The translations under genes were made by a program, and so were the position numbers. This document shows, piece after piece, positions 24,303 through 31,977 of a DNA stretch of 37,990 bases. The notes under the pieces were generated by a model that ran no database searches, was not told the DNA's origin, and was given only the letters and a program-made list of their open reading frames with translations. Each line of letters begins with the position of its first letter. Position 1 is the first letter of the stretch. This DNA comes from Planctomycetota bacterium (GTDB taxonomy: Bacteria > Planctomycetota > Planctomycetia > Planctomycetales > Planctomycetaceae): the NCBI GenBank assembly GCA_027618475.1, contig JAQCEJ010000048.1:1-37990 (forward strand), in the 5' to 3' direction.

Positions 24303-25745
24303 ATGCCCGAAACACAATCGCCATCCGCCGCGCAAGACGCCGGTTTACAGGAATTTTTGCACATTCCTCCAGAGTTGTTATGGCAGCCGTATGTTCCGAA
24401 TGCGTCCGATCCCTGGGACGCGGTCAAGGTGGCGCATTTGTATCGCCGTACGTCGTTCGGAGCCTCGTACGCTGAAATTCAAGCCGGTCTAAAAACCGAT
24501 CCCGAATCACTTGTTCGCCAGATCCTGAATACTTCGCGAAACAAGAATGACGATGACGCCATCGCCTTCGAACACGACACCCGCCAGATGACGGCGATGG
24601 CTCTGGATAGCGGCAACTCGCGCGAATTGCAGGCCGTCTGGCTCTATCGCATGTTGCATTCTCCTCAGCCGTTGCTGGAGCGAATGACGTTGTTCTGGCA
24701 CAACCATTTCGCGACGTCGAATGCCAAAGTGCGCAATCTGCGGTTGATGCAACGTCAGCAGGATTCGCTGCGAAACCATGCGCTCGGCAGCTTCGACGAC
24801 CTGATGCAGGAAATGACGTTCGACCCCGCAATGATCATCTGGCTGGATGGAAACACCAACCAGAAAGGGAAACCGAACGAAAACTACGCCCGCGAGATTT
24901 TCGAACTCTTCAGCCTCGGCGTGGGGAACTACTCCGAAGCCGACATCCAGGAAGCGGCCCGCGCACTGACGGGCTGGAGTGTCGTAAACGACGAAGCTGT
25001 CTTTCAGTCCCCGCTGCACGACGCGGGTTCGAAATCCATTCTGGGAGAGACCGGCCGCTGGACAGCGGGAGACGTCGTCCGCATTGCGCTGGCGCAACCC
25101 GCCTGTCCGAAGTTTGTCGTCCGCAAGTTGTTCCGAGAGTTCATCAGCGATTCGCTCGAACCGACCGACGAGATGATCGCCCCGCTCGTCGAAGAGTTCC
25201 GGCAACGAAATTATGACATCGGTTGGATTGTGGGACGTATGGTGCGAAGTTGGCTCTTCTATTCACCGCTGGCGATCGGACAGAAAGTGAAGAGCCCCGT
25301 CGATTTTCTCGTCGGTTCGGTGAAATCGCTGGAAGGAACCATGTCGCTCGTGCAAATGGCAGAAACGTGTCAGACGCTCGGACAGAATCTGTACTTCCCT
25401 CCCAGCGTGAAAGGCTGGGACGGCGGATACCTGTGGCTCAACTCGACGACGCTGCTGCAACGGCAGAATATGGCGTTTTCGATTGCGGGCAACACGCGCA
25501 CAACCGATCCTGCGCAATTAACAGAAAAATACAACATCGAAGGAGACGAAACGACGGCAACGTTTTTTCTCGACCTGTTTCTGCAACAGCACGATCCCGA
25601 GATCGTCGCCGAGATGACACGCTACTTGCAGGAAGAACGACTGAAGCTCAAGACGACATTTCAATCCGACTCATCGCGAGAGGCTCAACTCGCGCGGAAA
25701 GCCGCTCACCTGACGATGACGATGCCGGAATACCAGTTAAGTTGA
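24303..25745 (+). CDS. DUF1800 domain protein
   Basis: A 480-residue protein of the DUF1800 family, nearly always encoded beside a DUF1501 gene, as here. Family landmarks: AHLYRRTSFGASYAEIQ near the start (about 45), FWHNHFATSNAKV (about 138), PNENYAREIFELFSLGVGNYSEADIQEAARALTGW (about 190-225), and KSPVDFLVGSV (about 330) with SVKGWDGGYLWLN (about 370). The function is unknown; in planctomycetes the pair is often linked with surface or polysaccharide processes, without proof. Unlike many relatives it has no evident signal peptide. The start has GAGGGAGAGG about eight bases upstream. It is followed after 87 bases by the DUF1501 gene, in the same direction. Confidence 0.88.
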   Translation: MPETQSPSAAQDAGLQEFLHIPPELLWQPYVPNASDPWDAVKVAHLYRRTSFGASYAEIQAGLKTDPESLVRQILNTSRNKNDDDAIAFEHDTRQMTAMALDSGNSRELQAVWLYRMLHSPQPLLERMTLFWHNHFATSNAKVRNLRLMQRQQDSLRNHALGSFDDLMQEMTFDPAMIIWLDGNTNQKGKPNENYAREIFELFSLGVGNYSEADIQEAARALTGWSVVNDEAVFQSPLHDAGSKSILGETGRWTAGDVVRIALAQPACPKFVVRKLFREFISDSLEPTDEMIAPLVEEFRQRNYDIGWIVGRMVRSWLFYSPLAIGQKVKSPVDFLVGSVKSLEGTMSLVQMAETCQTLGQNLYFPPSVKGWDGGYLWLNSTTLLQRQNMAFSIAGNTRTTDPAQLTEKYNIEGDETTATFFLDLFLQQHDPEIVAEMTRYLQEERLKLKTTFQSDSSREAQLARKAAHLTMTMPEYQLS

Positions 25746-25832
25746 TTCGAAAAACGGCGTTCGCGAGGGGGATAATGGCGAACCCTCACGTCGTCAAGAT
25801 GGTGAATAAACCAATTCATAAGGAGCATGGCC

Positions 25833-27077
25833 ATGCAATTGACTCGACGCGATCTTCTGCTGGGATCTACCGTGTGGGGTTGTGCCGCGGCGATGCCGTC
25901 GGTCTTTCGGCGTGCGGCGTGGGCTGCTCCCCCAGCCGATGCCGCCGGCGCGAAAGATACCATTCTGGTCGTCATTCAGCTGAGCGGCGGAAACGACGGT
26001 CTGAACACCGTCATTCCGTTTGCCGATCCGGCGTATGCCGCCGCCCGTCCGGTGCTCAAGCAAACCAAAGACAAGCTCGTATCGGTCAACGACGACGTTG
26101 GTTTGCATCCTGCACTGACGGGTTTCGGTCAATTGCTCGAAAATTCACAACTTTCGATCGTGCAGGGAGTCGGTTATCCGCAACCGAACCGTTCGCACTT
26201 CTCGTCGATGGACATCTGGCATAAAGCAAGCCGCGAAAAAGAGCAGACGTACGGCTGGCTCGGCCGCACGTCGCCGCTCGTCGGTACGTCGGGGGCATCG
26301 CTGTTTATCGGCGAAGGACAGGCCCCGCTCGCGTTGTACGGTGCCACGGGGCATCCGCCGACGATTCGTCATCTCGACGATTTTCAGCTTCGGGTTGCGG
26401 CCGGCGAGAACGACGATGTCCGCAAACGCGAACTGATTCAGCAGTTTGCCAGCCGCAACCTCAAATCGAAAAGCCCGCTCAACAAACTTGTACAGGAATC
26501 GGCTCTCGAAACGTATCGGGCGTCAGAACGCATTCGCGAAGCGACGCAAAACTACCAGACCCCCGTCGCGTATCCCGACACCGAACTGGGACAACGATTG
26601 AAGCTGATCGCACAACTGATCAACGGCGGCATTTCGGAACGTATTTTCTACACGTCTCTCGACGGCTTCGACACGCACGCCGCCCAGTTGCCGTTGCACG
26701 AAAGTCTGATGTCGACGCTTTCCGGCGCGGTTGCAGCCTTTCAGCAGGATGTGAAACATCATGGCCACGAAAAACGGGTCGTCACGATGACGTTTTCCGA
26801 ATTCGGCCGTCGGGTTAAGGAAAACGGTTCGCTCGGCACCGATCACGGGGCCGCTTCGCAGATGTTTTTCATCGGCGAAGCGATCATCCCGGGAGTGATT
26901 GGCGCCCATCCGTCGCTCACCGATCTCGATGACGGCGATCTCAAGTTTCACACCGACTTTCGTAGCATCTACGCGACCGTTCTCGAAGAATGGCTCGGCG
27001 TCGACAGTGTCCAGGTTCTCGGCGAACGATTTGCACCGGTGAAATTGTTCGCCCATCAACAGCAGTCCGTTTCGTAA
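25833..27077 (+). CDS. DUF1501 protein with Tat signal
   Basis: A 414-residue member of the DUF1501 family, which is distantly related to the alkaline phosphatase/sulfatase fold. The N-terminus carries a twin-arginine export signal (TRRDLLLGS followed by a hydrophobic Ala/Trp-rich stretch, cleavage near 32), so the folded protein crosses the membrane. Core motifs are LVVIQLSGGNDGLNTVIPF (about 46-64), SHFSSMDIWHKA, SLDGFDTHAAQ (about 280) and TFSEFGRRVKENGSLGTDHGAASQ (about 320-345), the last likely to hold the metal-binding His and Asp. The start is the second ATG: AGGAG at 25821-25825 is one base from the ATG at 25827 but seven from the ATG at 25833. It pairs with the DUF1800 gene just upstream. 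Confidence 0.9.
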   Translation: MQLTRRDLLLGSTVWGCAAAMPSVFRRAAWAAPPADAAGAKDTILVVIQLSGGNDGLNTVIPFADPAYAAARPVLKQTKDKLVSVNDDVGLHPALTGFGQLLENSQLSIVQGVGYPQPNRSHFSSMDIWHKASREKEQTYGWLGRTSPLVGTSGASLFIGEGQAPLALYGATGHPPTIRHLDDFQLRVAAGENDDVRKRELIQQFASRNLKSKSPLNKLVQESALETYRASERIREATQNYQTPVAYPDTELGQRLKLIAQLINGGISERIFYTSLDGFDTHAAQLPLHESLMSTLSGAVAAFQQDVKHHGHEKRVVTMTFSEFGRRVKENGSLGTDHGAASQMFFIGEAIIPGVIGAHPSLTDLDDGDLKFHTDFRSIYATVLEEWLGVDSVQVLGERFAPVKLFAHQQQSVS

Positions 27078-27084
27078 CCGTGGG

Positions 27085-27248
27085 TGCATCCGATAAATGG
27101 TGGAAGTTACTCGGGTGGCCAGGACAGCTTTGTGTCCCGGTCGCTTGGCGACAAGAGGTTTTCTCAGCCGAGGTCTTCGACCTCGATCCGGCCTCACAGC
27201 GGCCAGCTACAAAGGCATAACGGAAGGGACCACCAGTTAACGGAGGCA
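27085..27248. repeat. 164-bp interspersed repeat, copy 2 (MITE-like)
   Basis: It has the same length as copy 1 at 13176-13339 and aligns without gaps at 142 of 164 positions. The terminal inverted repeats are imperfect here (three mismatches over 22 bases). Hairpin 2 (CGAGGTC/GACCTCG) is fully conserved; hairpin 1 has one A-C mismatch; hairpin 3 is shortened to GGCC/GGCC. A 9-base direct repeat CGTAACCGT flanks the element (27073-27081 and 27251-27259). It sits between the DUF1501 stop codon and the LOG-family gene; the left direct repeat overlaps the end of the DUF1501 gene (its stop TAA is inside). Confidence 0.9.
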
Positions 27249-27360
27249 CCCGTAACCGTTCTCTGAACGGCTCGTCTTTGATTTGCCGCGGGCAATCTCG
27301 TACGATTCAAGATTCATCAACTTTCGAACCATCGTACGACTCAACGGCGAAACATTGTTC

Positions 27361-27942
27361 ATGAAACGCATTTGTATTTACTGCGGCTCTCAAGTGGGGA
27401 AAGACCCAACCTATCGCGAGTCGGCCCGTGAACTTGGCACGCTGATGGCCCGCCGTGGCTCGGGATTGGTCTATGGCGGGGGGAGCATCGGTCTGATGGG
27501 CGTCGTTGCCGATGCCCTGCTCGCTCAGAATGCGGAAGTGATCGGCGTCATCCCCGATGCACTGGCGACGAAGGAACTGATTCATCCCCACGTCGCAGAC
27601 ATGCGGATCGTCCGCACGATGCACGAGCGTAAGGCGCTGATGGCCGAACTTGCCGACGCGTTCATTGCCCTCCCCGGCGGGTACGGCACATTCGAAGAAC
27701 TCTTCGAAGCGATTACGTGGAACCAGCTCGGCCTGCATCGCAAGCCGATCGGCCTGCTGAATGTTGCCGGATATTTCGATCCTTTCGTGCGGGTGATCGA
27801 TCACGCCGTTCAGGAAGGGTTCGTCAAGCGTTCGCAGCGCGACCTCTTCGTCGTCGAAGAACGTCCGCTGACGTTACTCGATCGCATGCAGAACCACACG
27901 ATTCCGCCGCAGAAGCCGATCATTTCTCAGGACGAGATGTAA
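27361..27942 (+). CDS. LOG family protein (TIGR00730)
   Basis: A 193-residue Rossmann-fold enzyme of the lonely-guy family. Motifs: the N-terminal strand RICIYCGSQVG (3-13), GLVYGGGSIGLMG (35-47), the catalytic Arg90-Lys91 stretch (MHERKALM), and the hallmark PGGYGTFEE (105-113). Plant and many bacterial members cleave cytokinin riboside 5'-monophosphates or, more generally, 5'-monophosphate nucleosides to the free base and ribose 5-phosphate. Size and motifs fit the short form. The start at 27361 gives the family N-terminus; 26 upstream codons are open but have no conserved content. The preceding space carries repeat copy 2. It is convergent with the lipoprotein gene to the right, 40 bases away. 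Confidence 0.9.
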   Translation: MKRICIYCGSQVGKDPTYRESARELGTLMARRGSGLVYGGGSIGLMGVVADALLAQNAEVIGVIPDALATKELIHPHVADMRIVRTMHERKALMAELADAFIALPGGYGTFEELFEAITWNQLGLHRKPIGLLNVAGYFDPFVRVIDHAVQEGFVKRSQRDLFVVEERPLTLLDRMQNHTIPPQKPIISQDEM

Positions 27943-27982
27943 ACGTCGGCGTTCGCGGCGTACCGATGGCGGCCGAAAACCG

Positions 27983-30226
27983 TCAATCGGCGTTCGTCAC
28001 CTTTTTGGCTTCGACATTCAGATCATCGGCCGATAAGGGAATCGAAACCGCCTGCAGGATTTCTTTGGTCTTGTCGCTTTGCACGAAGGCAACGATTTGC
28101 AGGTTGTTCAAGTCCAGCGGCTTATCGGAGAACTCGACATCCTGCCCTTCTTCGAACGCCTTGAGATAATTGCCCAGCCGCGTTTTCAGTTCGTCGACGT
28201 TAATCGACTGCTGCACGTCGGGTTTATCGGCGGTGACGGCAATTCCCTCGGCCCCTCCGAGCATCGCCCGCACGACCATCTCGTGAAAGCGAATTCCATT
28301 CCCCGCCAAAAAGTGAACTTCCTTTTCGGCGAGAACGATCCGCAGGCGGAGATCGCCGACCTCAGCGGGAAGTCCACCGACATTCGCCGAAACGGAGAAA
28401 TCGGGAGCGGTTCCACTCGCTTTGAGATCGATGGTAATCTCGCTGGCGTCGCCGAGCTTTTTCACGATCTCTTCTTTTAATCGATTGTACCCGCTTAGAG
28501 TTTGGGGAAGGTAACCCCCGACACCTTCAACCGGTTTGCCATCAAGAAACGCCGCTGGGGTACCTCTGATCGGGTAATAGTTAAAGCGGGCTTCGCTGTC
28601 TTCATTCGACAGGGGATCGGGACCGGGAATATGCTGATGGTAGCGAATGACCAACAGGTCGCTGGGTGAGAAGGCGACTTCGAGTCCGCCGGTCGCGACG
28701 TCAGCAGCAACACATGGCGGGCACTCTGCTCCGGTGAACAATTCGACGAGTTGCACGCGGTTCCCGTTGAGAGTCGAATCCTCGGGCGCTTTGACAAAGC
28801 TATGAATTCGTTTTCCGTAGACTTCGTCGAGATACGCCTCCAGGCCGTCGGTATTGCCATGTTTTTCGTTCCACAATTTTTCGAGCGTTTCGCTCGGCAT
28901 GGCCTGTTGTTTGGCCGGGTCGATCTGAAGGAAGTTTTCCAGCATGGGAAGCGAAGCGAGTTCGGCATACAGTGCGATGGCGTCGTCGACTTTCCCCGAT
29001 TTTTCCATCTGTTTGGCGAGTGTAAACGTGAGATTGGGATCAAACGGGTTCTTATCGTGAAACCCCTGTAACTTGTCGTAGGCAGCCTGTTGGACCTCGG
29101 CGTCATCGCTTTCGAGATCATGCATCGCAATTTCGACGTTGGCTCGATCGCGGCCCATTTCGATTTTCGATTTTATGTCTTCCATCCCCGCCGGAACCGA
29201 ATTTTCGATTTCGTCGAAAACTTCGATGGCGTATTCGGGCAAATTGCCGGTAAACGCCAGCAGAATGGCCCCTTCGAGACGGGCATCGAATTCCATGCGA
29301 GATCCCCAGCGCTTTGCATTCTCGACGTACTCGCCGTAGATCTCCTTCACGACATCGGCTTCGAGATTACTTTCTTTGCTCGAGGCGATCAGCTGTTTAT
29401 AGACTTCGAGGCTGATCGGACTTTGATTGTATTTCTGGCAGAAGTCCCGCATGGCTCGAACAGGGTCTTCGCTCTCGACAACCTTCTGCAACACTTTACG
29501 TCCGGGAGGAGTTTCATCCGGTTTGTTGTGCGCCTTGAGGTTTTTCTCTTTCGTGGGGATCAGTCTCATTGTGTTCGTGTCGCCGCCAGGAATAAGCAGG
29601 TTGCCGTACACGATGCCATCCTGCAGCGTTCCCTCGAAATCGAGTTTCAGTTCGGCTCCTTCATCTCCCTCCGAAAACGTAAATGCAAACGAGGCCGACG
29701 TCTTGGTCAACTCTCTCACCTCGAGCGTTGAATTGCTTTCCATCTCGGGGAGACTGGCAACGACTTTCAGATCCCGCTTCTTGCCGTCGGGGGCCGAGGC
29801 ATCGTCGGTGACAACAACTTCGAGCAGCCAGAGATAGAGATCGCCTCCGCCGTTACTCATGACGGCGAACCAGCGGCCGGTCAGTTCAGGGCGTTTTTCG
29901 AGGGGAGCCTTCGGTTTGTTTTCGTCGATACGATCGGGAGAGGGAGGCACAAACGGGTTGTCCGAATCTTCATCGTCGGCCATTTCTTCGGCTGATGCTG
30001 TGGTGACGTCGTCCGGCTCGTCCGATTCGATTTCGGCTGTGGCGTTTTGTTCCCCGGATGAACCCGCTTCGTCAGACGGTGCCGCCGTCACCGGCGGATC
30101 GACTTTCCCCTTGGCGACGTCTGTACCCGCCGTGGTCGTCTTGCTTTCGTCACCCGACTGTCCACATGCCGAGATCAGGAATATCAGACCGAACGCAAGA
30201 ATCCCACGGTGAAGAATGGAAGACAT
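27983..30226 (-). CDS. Large lipoprotein with a thioredoxin-like CPPC domain
   Basis: A 747-residue protein. A lipobox (LISAC, Cys21) marks it as a lipoprotein, followed by a long acidic Ser/Thr/Asp/Glu-rich linker (about 25-110), a beta domain (about 115-225), a helical TPR-like region (about 260-430) and a C-terminal thioredoxin-like segment. The redox pair is Cys502-Pro-Pro-Cys505 in the ELFTGAECPPC stretch, which resembles the Omp28/DsbD-type layout used by exported thiol proteins; the following RYHQHIPGPDPL and the cis-Pro region RGTPAAFLDGKPV fit that fold. The start at 30226 has AAAGGT eight bases upstream. It is convergent with the LOG-family gene. Probable role: extracytoplasmic thiol-disulfide exchange; partners unknown. 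I see no convincing promoter elements in the 354 bases upstream. Confidence 0.82.
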   Translation of the reverse strand: MSSILHRGILAFGLIFLISACGQSGDESKTTTAGTDVAKGKVDPPVTAAPSDEAGSSGEQNATAEIESDEPDDVTTASAEEMADDEDSDNPFVPPSPDRIDENKPKAPLEKRPELTGRWFAVMSNGGGDLYLWLLEVVVTDDASAPDGKKRDLKVVASLPEMESNSTLEVRELTKTSASFAFTFSEGDEGAELKLDFEGTLQDGIVYGNLLIPGGDTNTMRLIPTKEKNLKAHNKPDETPPGRKVLQKVVESEDPVRAMRDFCQKYNQSPISLEVYKQLIASSKESNLEADVVKEIYGEYVENAKRWGSRMEFDARLEGAILLAFTGNLPEYAIEVFDEIENSVPAGMEDIKSKIEMGRDRANVEIAMHDLESDDAEVQQAAYDKLQGFHDKNPFDPNLTFTLAKQMEKSGKVDDAIALYAELASLPMLENFLQIDPAKQQAMPSETLEKLWNEKHGNTDGLEAYLDEVYGKRIHSFVKAPEDSTLNGNRVQLVELFTGAECPPCVAADVATGGLEVAFSPSDLLVIRYHQHIPGPDPLSNEDSEARFNYYPIRGTPAAFLDGKPVEGVGGYLPQTLSGYNRLKEEIVKKLGDASEITIDLKASGTAPDFSVSANVGGLPAEVGDLRLRIVLAEKEVHFLAGNGIRFHEMVVRAMLGGAEGIAVTADKPDVQQSINVDELKTRLGNYLKAFEEGQDVEFSDKPLDLNNLQIVAFVQSDKTKEILQAVSIPLSADDLNVEAKKVTNAD

Positions 30227-30580
30227 GAAGTTGACCTTTTTTATTGAGGACTTCGGCAATTGATTCCCACGGCATTTGATATCGTTCACAAAACGAGATT
30301 GCCGAATGATTGAGATTGTTCCGGCGATGACGATGCAATACCCGGCCGAAATTTCGGGAAACCATGTACAAACTTAACGGAGAACGATCGCGGGGTAAAC
30401 CATCAACGCCTTTTCAGATGTTCGAACGATGTCGGCCCCTCCGAATTATTCATTACAGATACAGAGGAAGTGTATAGCGTTCGCAGAATTCAGAAAAGAG
30501 GGATTCTCGAACGGGAACGATGATGGCCGTTCGATTGCCGGCATTCTCCGACGGAGAACCGATCGCAACGGTCATCCCCG
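30227..30580. other. Intergenic region upstream of the lipoprotein gene
   Basis: These 354 bases hold no convincing gene on either strand; open frames crossing it are short and lack ribosome-binding sites. It must contain the leftward promoter of the lipoprotein gene and the transcript end of the aldolase gene. The stretch at 30440-30475 is A+T-rich, but I cannot align promoter boxes with proper spacing. Confidence 0.35.
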
Positions 30581-31399
30581 TCAGATATCAGCCGAAGGTT
30601 CGGCGGACTGACCGAGAATGCGCTTTTCGTTCAACACTTTATCGAAATCCAGAGCATGTTTTTCGAGCATGACGATAGCAGCACCGAAATCGCCGCCATA
30701 ATTGAGGTAACGGGCGCCACGGTCGTAGAAATGTTTCACGAGTTCAGGGCTGGCGACGGGCAATCCCCAGTTCTTGCCATGTTTTTTCGCGGCGGCGGCA
30801 ACGCGGTCGATGGCGTCTTCAAAAGTCCATCCCAGATTCTTCGCGTGCTTGATCCGCAACTGCAAATCAGCCGGACCGATGAACAAGACGTCGACTCCCT
30901 CGACGGCGGCGATTTTCTCGACATTCTCGACCGCTTCGATCGTTTCGATCTGCACGGTGAGAAACGTTTCGCGGTTCGCCTCGTCGGTGTAGCCGGGCCC
31001 TCCCTGAATGATGAAATCGGTATCCAACCCTGCGCCATCCAAGCCGCGATCGCCGATCGGCGGAAACTTCAGCGACTGGGCCAGCATGTGGGCTTTTTCA
31101 GGAGTCGAGACATGCGGCACCATGATGCCGCTGGCCCCGTCTTCGAGATAGCGGTACAACCGTGTCTTTTCGAGTGTCGGCACGCGGACCATGCAATCGA
31201 TGTCGAAGAGGTGGAAAAAGGCTAAAATCGCCTGCACTTCGCGCTGTTCCATCGCTCGGTGTTCGAGGTCGAGCCAGATGCAATCGAACCCTTGATGGGC
31301 AGCGTGCCGCACGAACCCGGGGTTTAATAAACCGCCGAGAGCGACAGAACGAACGGGACGACCTGCACGAAGTTTGGCTAACGTCTTGCTGCGGCGCAC
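30581..31399 (-). CDS. HpcH/HpaI-family aldolase
   Basis: A 272-residue class II pyruvate-type aldolase of the family that includes 4-hydroxy-2-oxoheptanedioate aldolase. Residues aligned with the E. coli enzyme are His47 (DLEHRAM, catalytic base), Arg72 (MVRVP), Glu152 (QIETIEAVEN, metal ligand) and Asp178 (FIGPADLQ, metal ligand). All are present, so the enzyme should be active on a 2-oxo-acid aldol; the specific substrate is not clear. The start codon is GTG with AGGAG nine bases upstream. It sits alone between the lipoprotein gene and the repeat-containing spacer; no companion catabolic gene is seen. Confidence 0.88.
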   Translation of the reverse strand: MRRSKTLAKLRAGRPVRSVALGGLLNPGFVRHAAHQGFDCIWLDLEHRAMEQREVQAILAFFHLFDIDCMVRVPTLEKTRLYRYLEDGASGIMVPHVSTPEKAHMLAQSLKFPPIGDRGLDGAGLDTDFIIQGGPGYTDEANRETFLTVQIETIEAVENVEKIAAVEGVDVLFIGPADLQLRIKHAKNLGWTFEDAIDRVAAAAKKHGKNWGLPVASPELVKHFYDRGARYLNYGGDFGAAIVMLEKHALDFDKVLNEKRILGQSAEPSADI

Positions 31400-31501
31400 G
31401 AAAGAGGCTCCTCAAAAATGCCGGGATCTCACGGATTTACGATGCCCCGACATCATAGCAGCCTCTCCCCCCTGGGTGTCCAGCATGGGGCACGGTAATT
31501 T

Positions 31502-31529
31502 GGGGATTGGGGATTGGGGCTCGGGAGGG
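31502..31529 (+). other. G-quadruplex motif beside the partial repeat copy
   Basis: G-runs at 31502-31505, 31509-31512, 31516-31519, 31523-31525 and 31527-31529 have loops of 3, 3, 3 and 1 bases. The first three runs form a GGGGATT tandem repeat. It abuts the partial repeat copy at 31527-31572, mirroring the arrangement at copy 1. Confidence 0.5.
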
Positions 31530-31572
31530 TAGCCCGGACAGCTTTGTGTCCGGGTCGCGCAGCGATAAGAGG
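31527..31572. repeat. Partial copy 3 of the interspersed repeat
   Basis: It matches 43 of 46 positions of copy 1 (13204-13249). The first hairpin is CCCGGACA (31533-31540) / TGTCCGGG (31547-31554). Compared with copy 1, a G-C pair became C-G on both sides of the stem, so pairing is preserved. The terminal inverted repeats and hairpins 2 and 3 are missing. A 10-base direct repeat AATTTGGGGA lies on each side (31497-31506 and 31587-31596), though not directly abutting. Confidence 0.8.
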
Positions 31573-31603
31573 AAATCGACCGTTCGAATTTGGGGACTTC
31601 CGC

Positions 31604-31954
31604 TCACGCTGTGCGCTGTTGCCACGCTGGCCCAATGAACAAGAAAAAAATCATCCAGAACAAAATCGATGACACCATCGGCACTAAAGCCGTATGAATC
31701 CACGCTCGCAAATAGTCATGTCCCAATTCGGCAATGATTGGTTGTACCAGATCATCGCCAGGATGAATGAGGATTGCCGTCCATTCACACGATAAAAAGA
31801 CAGGAATCAAACCGAGCCATCTGTTGAAAAGCGAGACCGCGAAAATAATCCCCGCCATCACAAGAGAAAACGTGATCTGTGACGACCACATTTCTTCGAC
31901 GCTCGGCATCTTGTCGACGATTTCGGCGAGAATGGAAAACGACGAAAATGCCAT
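31604..31954 (-). CDS. Hypothetical membrane protein
   Basis: I do not recognise this 116-residue protein. It has three hydrophobic segments (about 28-44, 46-62 and 90-112), the last very strongly hydrophobic, and short polar loops with a His-containing stretch (GHDYLRAWIHT). It begins 23 bases downstream of the stop of the lnt gene, in the same direction, and so is probably cotranscribed with it. A weak GGATAAG lies upstream of its ATG. The partial repeat and a G-quadruplex motif lie just beyond its 3' end. Confidence 0.5.
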   Translation of the reverse strand: MAFSSFSILAEIVDKMPSVEEMWSSQITFSLVMAGIIFAVSLFNRWLGLIPVFLSCEWTAILIHPGDDLVQPIIAELGHDYLRAWIHTALVPMVSSILFWMIFFLFIGPAWQQRTA

Positions 31955-31977
31955 GTCATCTTATCCGCGAAAATGGT

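Noticed and set aside
25223-26224. Long plus-strand frame across the DUF1800/DUF1501 boundary
   Set aside because: It is another frame of two well-supported genes, and its translation is rich in Arg, Asp and Ser with no conserved pattern.
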